Source: Monarcha castaneiventris obscurior | Lineage: Eukaryota > Chordata > Aves > Passeriformes > Monarchidae | Reading direction: 5' to 3' | Assembly (NCBI GenBank): GCA_026261815.1 | Contig: JAMPIT010000481.1 | Location: forward strand, 1,798,001 to 1,862,000 | DNA length: 64,000 bases | In this document: piece after piece, positions 14,601 through 48,551 of the stretch | Numbering within the stretch: position 1 is the first letter of the stretch | Layout: the number at the start of each line of letters is the position of its first letter | Translations under genes and position numbers: made by a program | The notes under the pieces: generated by a model | Database searches by the model: none | What the model saw: only the letters and a program-made list of their open reading frames with translations | Told to the model about the DNA's origin: nothing

Positions 14601-15994
14601 TGCTCGTCCCTGTCCTTTCAGTTTATCCCACATTAAGAGGAATGCTGCTCCTGGAACTCCTGAGTGCTCCTGGCCTGGTGCTGCCGTTTGGTGGCTGGAA
14701 GAAGTGCTGGGGGTATTTTCAAGTGAACTTGTTAAGGGAGCTACTTAGCTGGGCTTGGGCTTCCCACAGGTATCTGTGTGTCCCTGTCTGTCCCATCCTG
14801 GTCTTTTGAAGCATTTTTGACCCTACTGATAAATAATAAATGCAGGGAAAGAGGCCAAAGCTCAGTCTCAGCTAGTGCTGGGCAGAAGGGATGTGCGCCG
14901 AGGGACTGGGAAGGTGCTCACTGCACACAGGACCTCACCATGTCTTCAGTACAGCTGAGCACATTTTTCTTTACACGTGGAATGAATTTGCTGGAAAAGA
15001 GGTCTTTGGGTTCCTTTACCATTTTTTTATCTTTTTTTTTGAGCCTAGTAAACAGCTTGGCCAGTGATTAATAAAACATTTCACCTTCCCAATGCCTCTC
15101 CTGCCCTCACCCAGGGGCTGTTTTGACAGTAGTGCAGTATGGCTTACAGAGTTATGGTTGAACTTTTTGGCTAAAAAACCTGCTCTGTATTTAAAAAGAG
15201 ATGTGGGGGTGGGTGGTGGGGATGAGGAGGAAAAGGTCTGGGTAATGCAAAGGTTTTAGTCTAGAGAACAAAGAAAAGTTTAGTTATTTCATTTACTGGA
15301 AAAAATCAAAATCCCTGTGTGCTTCGGTTTGATCTGAACCAAATTCTATTTCAGATCTACTTGGGAGAAAAACCCCTACCCAGGAGCCTACAATAATAAC
15401 TGTAATAGTAACTGTTGTTATTTTTAATTTTGGTACAATAGTCCCTGGATTTAGGGGAGGGCAGCTGTTTCCATCAGCTTAGGAAAACTATTCACATGGT
15501 CAAAGTTAAGCATGCAGCTAAATCACTTGAGGAACAAGACTTTCTGCAGGCAGATAAGAGCCTAATAACATGATGATGAGAGCCCAGCCTTCCACTGATA
15601 GCAGAAACTAATATTTGTGATGCAACAGTCTTGCATTATTCAGTAGTTAAAGATAACTCTAAGAAACAGAACAGCTTGAGAATTAGCAAAACTAGCAATA
15701 AAATATTCTTAGCTGACTCCGGGGGGAAGTAAATTGCCATGTACAGGATTTGCATTCATCTTAATGTTTATTAAAAATGAGGCAGCGCTGCTTTCCACGT
15801 GCTTGGCCGGAGCAGCTCCATGGATCACTGGAACTGTGTGTCCTCCCAGCCCCACTGAGCCCCGGGATCTGCTGAGGCCTCACTAACTCATGGCATGTGT
15901 GGGTTGGTGTTGGGGTGAGAGCTGGCGTGGACCCAACTGTCCACCCAGGGCCTGGACAAGTCCCCAGGGCACACCGTGAGTGATGGCTGCCAGA

Positions 15995-16022
15995 GCTAAT
16001 TGCTAATTGCTAATTGCTAATT
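15995..16022. repeat. Four tandem copies of GCTAATT
   Basis: Four perfect 7-bp units. Each carries the TAATT core recognised by many homeodomain proteins. The array lies in the intergenic DNA about 0.8 kb beyond the inferred CDH4 poly(A) site. Confidence 0.95.
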
Positions 16023-16843
16023 GTGTGCCCAGCACTTGCTGCTCAGTCCAGCACCACAGTGTTTGTGCCCCCTCCTGGGGGTGAGACTACCAGGGAGGAG
16101 CAGCTGAAGAGAAGCAGAAATGATGGCCCTGAAGCAGAAATGCTGCTGTACACAGCAATGCTGACACGAAGGGTTTGCACACTCACCTGCAGCAGCACCT
16201 CCAGTCGTGACTTTGCTCCTGCACTTGCACAGAAGGTGGAGAAATACAACTGGGAGAAGGAAGCTCAGGTTTCCTCTGCAGGCCATCAGCTGGCCCAGGG
16301 TGCTCAGTCATTCCTCAAGACCTTTTTGGACCATTCCTGTTCCCTGGCAGTCAAAGGGCAGTGGGCAGGTGGAGGGGCTGGATGTCCTGATGTAGCAGTC
16401 AGGGGTGACCAATGTGTTAGCACCAAGTAAACACCCCTGAATGTGCTGGAATTGTGGTGAAGCACAAAGAGCTGGTGCTGCAGGAGTGAAATCACCACCC
16501 AATCATTTGCACTGACAGTTTAGTGCAGCAGAAATGGGTTGGTTTGGGATGTGTGAGGAACCTGCACCACCTCATCCATGATCCAAACAACATCACAGGC
16601 CAGAGGGGAGCCAAGCTCCTGCCTGTAATGAATGAATGCAAATTCCTGCAGGAGCACCCAGGATCCCCAAAAACCCCACTGGTGTCTGTGCACCTGGACC
16701 CACACCTGCAGCCAGGCTACCCCTGCTGGCTCACTGTAAGAGCCATGAGCAGTGACTGAGCTGGGGGGGACATGTGGGGAAGGAAAATGAAATTAAAAAA
16801 AAAAAATAAAAAAAAAGCAAGTGAGACTATTCAAAAGGGGGAC

Positions 16844-16855
16844 TTTATTTTTATT
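16844..16855 (-). promoter_or_regulatory. Two tandem AATAAA polyadenylation signals, probable CDH4 distal poly(A) site
   Basis: On the minus strand the sequence reads AATAAAAATAAA, two directly adjacent canonical hexamers. Ten to thirty bases downstream (about 16835-16815) would be the cleavage zone. It is followed by a long T-rich run (complement of 16796-16816), which suits a U-rich downstream element. This sets the inferred end of the CDH4 transcript. Confidence 0.6.
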
Positions 16856-19800
16856 ACACTGGAGCCAGGCGTCAGTGCGCCAGTTCAGCTTTGATACACA
16901 ATAAATCAGCAAACCTGTCACTCAGTTTGGAAACCAAGATTGCAGTGGCACTAAAAACACATTGAAAACATTTACTTTCTTCCCTTTTTTTTTTTTTTCC
17001 TCTTTTGTTTTTGGTACAAAAATGGTACAAACAACAATACAAAATATTTGTGCTGTTGACGGTTACAAAAAAAGGTTTTTGAACTGGGTTAACGGACGCA
17101 AACTTTTGCTTTTGCGCTTCAGCGTGAATACAGCAGAACAGCAGAAGTCTTCCTTGAGAACAACCACAGTCATGCGGGCTGCTACACAGCTTCTCCATCG
17201 GAAAGGAAACATGCAAAATCATCAGTAAAATAAAAAAAAAAAAAAAAAGAAAGAGAAAGTGCTCCAATTATACATCTATATGTTGTCGTTGTTTTTTCCC
17301 CTATTAGATTTGTAGCTTCAAGCACTAACTACATTATGTACACTGTGTGTGAACAGTTGTATGTGGGGTTGGAGTGGACTGGAAATAACTTTTATTTTCC
17401 CAGGAAACTGAGTTAATTTGCGTGGGAGACACCTACGTTGTCTGGCTGCTGCTTTATACACTTGCATTCATTGTGACACAGCATTTCCCTCCCTCCCTCC
17501 CCCAATATCTTTTTCACACTTACAATGAAGAGCTCCAAAAGACATCACAAATAAATGTTCCGTAGTTTACCTTTAATTAATGGTTTTCTTTTTTTAGATT
17601 AAACAAAGTTGCAATCTTGGCATTTTGTGTGGTACAGACGCTGCACTGACCATTACCATTCTTCAATGCCTGAGTGCCCACCCCACGTGGAGCAGTTACA
17701 GGTGATACAGCCACCTCTGAAATCCCACTTCCAAAGGCTGGATTTGGACCTGACTATCCCTAAAAACCCACGGGGAGCAAACTCCCCATCACCATCACAG
17801 AACTGCCAATGGCATCGCCTGGTCCAAAATAGAAGGGAAAAAAATGGAAAAAAAAAATGCAAAACTGGAAGCGAAACCATGACTGGAACATGGGACACCT
17901 GGAACAGACTTGCCTATTTACTGTCATTATTACCTGCTGAATCTCCTCCTTGCCCTGCAAAGCATTTCTGTGACTGATGCTGCTCCCAGTTTTAGGCTAC
18001 ACAATAAACAGACCACCAGGGCTGTGGGTCATGTTCTGCCTGGGGTGGCTGTGGCTACAGCAGGGATGTTGGATCTGCACCCTCCCTGGTTTGGGGATGT
18101 GCAGTCCTCATCCTTAGGAGGTAGGGAGGCCACCAGACGTGTCCAGCCCCAGTGCCCTGGGAAGTCACTGCTCCCCTCCCTTAGACAGCAGGGAGAGCTG
18201 TGGTGGTGTCCCCTGGCAGTGCTATGGGGTAATAGGGTGGGACAGTGGTGTTTTAGGGATGGGATCCCTTCCACCTGCCTGAAATCAAGTCCTTCCCCAC
18301 TGCCTTGTAGTGTACAAAGAGTGGGGATCACTTCTTCAATTAGTTTAATGTTTTAGTTTAGATTCGTCAGGGAGCAGGGACTCTGGTCTCAATGCATTAA
18401 CCCCTCCTGTGGCCTCTCAGAATAAACAGCGACTGCAGGCTCAGCCAAAGGGTTCTTTGCTCACAGCAGCTCCTTTTGAGTCACCATCACCTCCAGCTGC
18501 AGCTGGCTGTCACCATGTCACATCTGTGAGGATCAGAGGGGGACAGAGTGATAGCAAAGTTATCTTGTCAATGGGACCCCTTGGATTAATGTAAATTTTC
18601 TTAGCTGGGTTACAAACCATCAGTAATATTAGCAAGCAGAAAGGTTTGTAAAAAGTGATCTGTTTTCATTGCTGGATGTGCCCCTTGCTTACCTTACACT
18701 GGTCCCACTGCGAGAAAAGGGGCCTGATGCTGCTGCTGCTTGTGGGGCTGTAAAAATCAGGGGGTCAGGATGCAGGGAGGAGAACGGGGAAGAGGGAAAG
18801 AAGGAAGAAGAGGGAGAGGTCCTGCAGAGGGAGACTGACCAGAACTGGGTCAAAACACAATAATCTGGTTGGTTTGATTTATAGACTCATGGGATTGGAA
18901 TGGCTGGATTGCAAATGCTGCAGAAAAAATATCTGCTGATTTTAAAAAAAGTCGCCAATGGAAACAGGTTGATTTATTTTTAATCACTCAAACAGTTTTG
19001 TTTGACTTAGGTTGCATAAATGTTCTTAAAAACCTGAAATGTTTAGACAAGCTGAAGTCAGACAACATCCCCTTCATGGCTAAGTGGCTCCTTTCACCAC
19101 TGGGGACTGCGTGCGCTGCCGATGGCCCGGAGCTGCTGTCCCACACTGCTGCCAGCCCCTTCCCTACCTGAAATCCCTCATCCCAGCCAAAACCACAGAG
19201 GATGTCAAGCACCAAGCGCTCTGGAGAAGGGATCGAGCTGCTGCTCCCAGGTAAGTGGTGCCAGGTGGAAGGCAGGGCACAGCTCACCGCAGAGACCTGG
19301 CATTGCGGGATCCACACGAACATTCCAGGAGCCGCACGGAGCTGGGAGGCAGTGGCACCAACCCCACGGACGGAGAGCCATCGGCATCACCCAGCCCTCG
19401 AGCTGAATCCTTCTCCCGTGTCGGTGATGAGGTTACGGCGACAGACACCAGCAACAAGAAACACCAAGTGCATTTTTATTATTCACCACGCCTGTGCCCG
19501 GGCAGCTTCTGCAGAGGTGGGTGCAAAGCCCCGGTGGTGAAATACTCCAGCCCATGGCTTTTCCAAAAGAAAAGAGGAAGAATCAAGAGTGCCATGGGTA
19601 AGGAACAGAGGCTGTGGGGCCATGCAGCCTCTGTGCCAGGCGGCTGGGGGCAGGGGCTGTGAGGTTTGCCAAGAGTGGTCAAGAGGAGGGGGACGGCACA
19701 CGGCAGAAGCAAACCAAGGCTTTCATGGTGGTCACATGAGACGACTGAGTTCACAACTACAAAATGGGAATCTGGAAAAGTGTCACGTTCTGCCAGCCCA

Positions 19801-21057
19801 TGCCTGTGGTGTGACATCCTCACCTTGCTGCTGCCATCAGCGCCGTCCCTCTCCTCTGACGTCCACACTTTTGCCTCCTGGTTTCCTCAAGAACCTTGGG
19901 TGAGAGTGAGTTTGCTCTCCAAGCCATGAAAGACAAACTGACCCATTGAGTGACCAACTGACCGACCAAGACAAAAAGAAAGATCTCACCCTCAGTAATT
20001 AATAACATCCTGGTAATGCTGAAGTCCCCTCGGGCAGACTTTTACCACATTCCACTTCATACAAGACACATTTCAAATGCTCATTAATTTACAGAAATTG
20101 CATTTTATAGAAAATATGATACAATGAAATATAAAATGCACTAGGAGCATTTCAAAAATCTATAGAGACGATCTTGCAGCCCAGTTTACCCTCTGAAAGG
20201 CGCCCACTCATCACCACAACCTCTCGTCCTCTCATTCTCACTCTCATGTGCACGCGCTCGCTCCCCCCGCCTCCCCCCCTTTAACTCTTAGCATTCAACT
20301 TGAGAATTAATAGAGATATCAAAAAAAGCATGATTATCCCCTGGATAATCACCTTCCAATACTGTGCACATTCTTGGATTTAAAGGAAAATATATCTAAG
20401 CACTTTTACAAGTTTTAGCGAACCCACTGCAAAATCGTCTGCAGAATATAAAACACAGGTAATCCAAGATTTCATAGCACATTAATTAAGTGGCTCATAA
20501 TCCATTAAATGTGGTTTATATTACACATCCATGCAGTCTAAATCATTTTACAAACATTAGACATAAACCCACTAGTCCAAATCAGTAAAGGAAAAATGTA
20601 ATAAAAAATGCTAATAACTATTTGTTATTGGTTAAACTGACCCTACATATAAACTAGGTAGTTTGCTACCATTTATAATACTGATGTTGAATTATGCCTG
20701 GATGCTGTGAAACCTCTTGCTTACTTGGCAATGCTTGAGCATATTAACCACAAGATACTTAACAGGCCCTCGTTGCACTTCTTCTCCAAAAAAACACATT
20801 TACTACAGATAGCAGCGCCTACCCACCAAATAGAAAGGACACACATTAGCTGAGTTACACGATGTTGTTGAGCTTTGGCTACTAATGCTCCAAGGCATTG
20901 ATGTGGTACTAGACTAACTCCATACTTACGGATGGGAAAAGTGTGGGTAACCTGTCCCTGTCCTTGCACTGCCTCGGCCGCGAGCGGAGCCGCCACGCAA
21001 GCCCTGCCTCAGCCCAGGGGAGCAGCACCGGTGCTGGGCATCCTCAGGGATGTGGGA

Positions 21058-21084
21058 CACCACCACCACCACCACCACCACCAC
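21058..21084. repeat. (CAC)9 trinucleotide microsatellite
   Basis: Nine uninterrupted CAC units on the plus strand, which is (GTG)9 in CDH4 mRNA sense. It lies inside the inferred 3' UTR, in the middle of a locally CpG-rich patch. Confidence 0.95.
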
Positions 21085-21662
21085 CTCACCCCGCCGGTGT
21101 GTCCGTCGCTCACGAGGTCGTGGGAGCCAAAACATGGCGACAGCAGAAAAACAAACAGATGGGCCTTTGGTCATGTCACGATTTACTTTGTAGGGTTTAG
21201 GCAAGGGCTGTCGGAGATTTCTGTTGCAATAACCAAAGGCTTTATCAATGCTATAGTTCTATGCAGCTACATTGAGTGTGACCAGGGGCCAGCAGAGCCC
21301 CCTGGTCAGTATTTTGCATCTGATAACACTGAATTATATACAACATGATGACTAGTTCACCACCTGCTGAGGCTTAAAGATGGCTGTTAAGATTTTGACT
21401 CAAAACATCTTCCTCCCCCCACCCCACCCCAATCCTCTTCCACCCCAGAATGAATCACCCCCTTTAAAAAAAAACAACCAAACAAAACGAAACAAAAAAA
21501 AGGCAAAAAAGAAACAATCTCCACAGTTCCTTTTTGTTAACTCCTTCCCAGCTAGAACTGGCTTAGGGTCACAGGGAGTGCTGCCCAGGATGGTTGTATG
21601 TTTGTTTTCATCACTCCTGAGATTGAAGGGAATCTGACACATGCACCAAAAGGCACTTTCAA

Positions 21663-21682
21663 ATATATATATATATATATAT
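21663..21682. repeat. (AT)10 dinucleotide microsatellite
   Basis: Ten perfect AT units in the inferred CDH4 3' UTR. AT repeats of this kind are often polymorphic, and the AU-rich RNA could form a short self-complementary hairpin. Confidence 0.95.
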
Positions 21683-21788
21683 TTTAAAAACAGTGCTTCT
21701 GTTCTAAGAAATTCAAGTTAAGACAGAGTGCCTTTCACTCTCTTTAGTCATAAAGCAGGTAAACGAGCAATATCCCAGCTGACATTAA

Positions 21789-21902
21789 AAAAACAAAAAA
21801 AAACCCAAAAAGAAACCTGCAGCAGAGACAAGTGTTCATGCGAGACAGCTCAATATTCTAAGAAAAAAAAAAAAGAAAGGAAAAAAAGGAAAAAAAAGAA
21901 AC
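21789..21902. repeat. A-rich low-complexity tracts
   Basis: Two A-rich stretches (about 21787-21816 and 21859-21900), with G or C interruptions, in the inferred 3' UTR. In mRNA sense they are U-rich, a composition common in 3' UTRs and a possible binding region for U-rich RNA-binding proteins. Confidence 0.7.
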
Positions 21903-22030
21903 CTCCTATATCACCACTAAAAATAACAATACAGTCAGCAGGGGATATTAATTAAAAAAGCTGCCACATCTGTACAGTTCTTGCTCCTGCATCGGCTCTT
22001 TTTTGTTAACGTTGTCTGTGGGTTTGTTGT

Positions 22031-22103
22031 TTTGTTTTGTTTTTTTTTTTTTCCTAAATTTTTTTTCTTCTTCTTTTTTTTATTTTTTAAATTTTTTTTT
22101 AAT
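22031..22103. repeat. T-rich tract (A-rich in mRNA) just after the CDH4 stop codon
   Basis: About 73 bases are almost only T on the plus strand, broken by short CTTC and AAA interruptions. In CDH4 mRNA sense this is an A-rich tract starting about 15 bases after the stop codon. It is a probable site of oligo-dT internal priming. Confidence 0.9.
22079..22103 (-). promoter_or_regulatory. Stop-proximal ATTAAA and AATAAA hexamers in an A-rich tract
   Basis: In mRNA sense an ATTAAA (22103-22098) begins about 14 bases after the stop and an AATAAA (22084-22079) about 34 bases after it, inside an almost pure A/T tract that runs to about 22031. They could support a minimal 3' UTR isoform or only mimic one. 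No GU-rich downstream element is obvious, so function is doubtful. Confidence 0.3.
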
Positions 22104-22117
22104 AAGATGAGGTCAGT

Positions 22118-44784
<22,667 letters not shown>

Positions 44785-47700
44785 CTAGCTTCACCTCTCA
44801 GCCCAAAGGAGAACAAACCCACCATCACACAGCCGCTGCACAAGATTCAGCAAATGCTCCAAGGAAACCACCAAAAAACATTCCTGATATTCTTGCTCAG
44901 TTACAGCAAGCAAAGAGTTAATTGTCAACAGCATGGGAAAATGGCAGACTAAAATGTCTAAATTTTTTAGGATGACTATCTCCATTTATCCCAAGGTATT
45001 TTGCCTCACTCAGATTTCAGTGATGCCATTTTATTGCTTCTTCAGTGATTTTACTTCATTTTATTTCTTTCTTGCCCTTGATTTGATTCTGTCTCATTAT
45101 TTGAAGTGTTTCTTCTGATTTTGCCACAGCCTTTCCTGGTGCTTAATTCTCTCATTTAGCACTGATTTCCATGGAGCATGTCCTGTTCAGGCACATCCTG
45201 ACACATTAACTGCATTCTTTTCTGCTTTCCAGTCCCTGATTTATCACATGGCTGATAAGGGATCCTGGCCTGTGAATACTTCCAGTGTTTGGGGCTCAAA
45301 AGCTGCCAGTAAGACACATTCCCAAATTTTCAACTGTCCTCATGTCTCAGCATTGCCTATTAGCAGCACTTGCAAATCAACACTCTGAGTGACATATGGC
45401 AAATTAAACACTGGGGAAATGCCGGGAGCGGCTGGCTCGGAGTCTGCAACTGAAATCCTGGCCCCAAACTGCAGGAGCAGAGCACTTCTAAAATCTGGCC
45501 TTTGGTGTGCACAAATGCCAGGTTGTGTAAATGATAATAAATCATTCCTTTGTTAGCACAAGAGTCCTTTTCCCCTCCTAACCCATCCCCGTCCATTGGC
45601 ATCTCTCTGTTACGGGTGCTTATATTTAGTATATGTCATTTCACCGCTGACAGCAAAAATATTCAATCTGCCTTATGCTAATGTAAATTTAAATTTGCCC
45701 TTTAGTGGTATCCTGAATGGCATCTTGCCCTCTTTTCTGCTATGCACCTGTCCTAAACAAGTTTTCATTAGTGAATGCAGATGGCATCTCTTTCCAGCCA
45801 TGCCGACTGGTGGGGAAGAACAGTGGGAAGCTGCAGGATAATTCTTATTCCACTACATGCTACAGCTCTTCTTTGCTCTTTATTTCCCCTGATTTCACTT
45901 TTTCTTTACCCATTCTCTCTCCCAATTTGTAGTCTCTGCAGCACACAGCTTAAGCGAGGGAAATATATGGAAATTTATCAAAAGCCTCTTGAAAAATCCA
46001 TTAGATTATGTCATATGTACACTCTACTATCAACCTTGTCTGAACTGAAGGAGATTAGTTAAACAGGATCATCTCTTCCTAAATCCACACTAGTTATTGC
46101 CCATTACATTAAATTAATGTTGTATGGCACAGCAGCAGTGACAAGCTCATGAGCCCCCAGCCTCTTTTAGGCTGCACTGCTGACAACAAGCTATCATATT
46201 GTAATTCCAAAGGAGTTAAACACTCCCTGAAACCATCTCAGATCTTCAACCCAGGACCACAGATTTTGTCTGTCACTCCCAGGCTTATGCCCTGCAGAAC
46301 CAAACAGAATAAAGTCATCAAGAACAAACCATCAGCTGTATTTAACCCATTTAAGAGGTCCAGTCCTATATGATCCCTGAACGCCTTTAGTAGGTCATAA
46401 CCCAGGGGCTGCCAATGAATTTGGGCTACATGGAAGTCCTATGTAATGGATTTTACAGCACCTCTTCCAACAGCCATCACAACATCTGTTTTCAGCCCAC
46501 AGTGATAGAGCTTACACCTTTTAAAACATGAGGTTATATTAAAAATAATAAATACACAAGCACATGGCAACATAAAGCCTGGAGGAAGACCACAGTGGGG
46601 TAAATACCACAATTCTCAGCACATCCTGGGCAATCCAGGAGTTCATCCACTTGTTGCTGACCTCTGTTAGGTCCAGATAGGAAATTATCATCCTAAGCAG
46701 CACTGAGAGTGGCTATTGCTTCCTGTGCTTATAAAGCCAAGTGTTTTTCTGATGAGAACAGAGCACCTTCACTGGAATCAAAGGAGCCATCCAAAGCTAT
46801 TCAGGGTAAGAAGCAAATCTTGGAGAGATGTGCCATGAAGAAAAGAATAATTTTCATCAGCTACAGATCATCAGCTACTGGGAATTCAAACTGGAGTCTG
46901 CATTTCCTCCCTCTCACACTCCCCCACTATCATTATTATAGGTAAATGTAGTAATGTGTATTGTCCACAATTGTCTTTACCTGTAATAAAATTAAGTAAT
47001 GACATTAAATTACACCTGCTAAAGGAAGGATGGCAGCTCAAAGCTACCCACACTTCTTTAATGTCATTCCCTCCCTACCCTGGAGTAATTCGGGATAATG
47101 AACATCTTTCACTATGCTGCTTTCCAACGTTCCCTCTGCTCTAAGTTCTCTTTCATAAGATTACAATTGATTTTCAAATAAAGAGAAGCATATCTATTCA
47201 AACAAGGTAAAACAATGGGCAGCGGAAGAGCTGCTGGAGTAAACACAAGATTGATAAAGCAGTGCTTGACCTATACCTGTAGCATTTACTCATATTCCCC
47301 TGTATTTCATTTAGCTTCACTTTCAACTGTTGCATTTGAAGTCCTTTATTTCCAGAGTGCTTTTTTAAAGACCATTCACAAGGATTTCTATGGCTGATTG
47401 TTACACACTTTGCTTCCTTTCTCAGATAAGGATTCCTTCTGCAACTGGCATGTTCTTAAATCCTTAAATTCTGTAGGGTCTTTTTTTCTTCCCCTCCCAT
47501 AAAAGCCTGTGGTGGCAAAACTCCTTCTCCCACTCCTCTGGAGCTGGCCTCTCTGAAATCATGCCTTGCTAAAAAGGAAATAATTCATTCTGATTTTTGG
47601 GCTGGTACTAAAATTGGTTAATCCCGGAATTTGTCTTTCATCTCATTTGGACCTGACAGCACATAAACACGCAGACAAATATCATTCTGGAGGAGAAAGG

Positions 47701-48536
47701 GATTGATGTGGGGAACAAATGATGAATTCACACCATGACTTGACTTTGTGCAATAAATCTGGAGTCTGGGCAGTGAAGCCATGCACAGCCGAGTAAAACC
47801 AATTAGCTTCTGCAGCCACTCCTAGGGAGGTGTGGGATTGAGACAGATGAACACAGAGATAATTATTCAGGCTTCCTTCTAAAGGGAGTTCCTTTTTTCC
47901 AATGTTCTTACTTTTTTCCCTGGCTGGTTTTGCTAAAAAGCTGTGAAGGCAGAGACTTGTTCGCATGAATGTCTGCAGCAAAGATCTTTCTGTTGTCTCC
48001 AAGATTCGCTAATAATGACACAACATTTGTTCCAGGCAGCAGTGCTTTATGAAGGCTGAACTGCCTGCAGAAATAGTGTTTCATGACCTATAGCTATGGA
48101 TTAACACAGAAGAATAAGGGCATCTCAGTCCTCTTATGAGACTCTGAGCCCTTCCCCTGACAGCTATGGCTGCTGCAAAGTGCTGAATCTTCTCTCTAGG
48201 TCCCTTAGGCTGGGAGAAACTGAAATGAGAGTGAGTGCATGTGGTGGTGGGGAGTCCCATCCCTCCCCAGGTCCTGCTGCCAGCCTGCCCCACTGGGCTC
48301 TGGAGACGAGGTGATGTGCAGCCAGGGATCCCAGAACTCAGGGGGCTCCTCTGGCTGTGGGAGCAGGCACCCAGCCTGAATAAAACCCTGATGCTTCAGG
48401 GCATCCACCCAACCCCGTGCTGGCATCCCAGGCAAGGGTTTACCTTTCCTGCATGATATTTAACAAAGATGCTTGAAAAGCAGGCAAATTAATAAACAAC
48501 TGCGGTCTGGTTGCAGCAATCTGTGTAAAATGGAGG

Positions 48537-48551
48537 AAAAAAAAAAAAAAG
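48537..48551. repeat. Short poly(A) run in intron 8
   Basis: About 15 A on the plus strand, following GGTTGCAGCAATCTGTG and TGGAGG. No retroposed body is recognised to its left, so it is listed only as low-complexity DNA. Confidence 0.6.

Larger units (their letters stand above)
1..16824. other. Intergenic DNA downstream of CDH4, no recognisable gene
   Basis: I see no coding exon, RNA gene or named mobile element here. Open frames are short, overlap on both strands and resemble no family I know. Dense TG/CA-rich, CpG-poor sequence alternates with AT-rich blocks (for example about 3650-3775, 4185-4400, 6380-6740 and 15560-15790) that look like conserved regulatory DNA but cannot be confirmed without an alignment. 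Simple repeats are a GTTT run and a 21-base T run at 11609-11666 and a 7-bp repeat at 15995-16022. In mammals TAF4 lies next to CDH4 in convergent orientation; I found no TAF4 C-terminal exon, so if synteny holds its end lies to the left of position 1. Confidence 0.7.
16825..22117 (-). other. CDH4: CDH4 3' UTR (inferred, about 5.3 kb)
   Basis: There is no further gene-like reading frame between the stop codon and two tandem AATAAA hexamers at 16855-16844 on the minus strand. That pair is the strongest polyadenylation signal I can see and is followed in mRNA sense by a T-rich stretch, as expected for a downstream element. The interval contains AT-rich blocks (about 17000-17600 and 20030-20720), a (CAC)9 repeat, an (AT)10 repeat and A/T-rich tracts. 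Internal TTTATT motifs on the plus strand (for example near 17391, 18973 and 19473) could give shorter isoforms. Extent and continuity are inference; no transcript evidence is available. Confidence 0.55.

Noticed and set aside
16014..16430. Plus-strand open frame of 138 codons just beyond the CDH4 3' end, possibly a convergent gene
   Set aside because: No domain, no splice partners, and an overlapping antisense frame of similar length; not supported.
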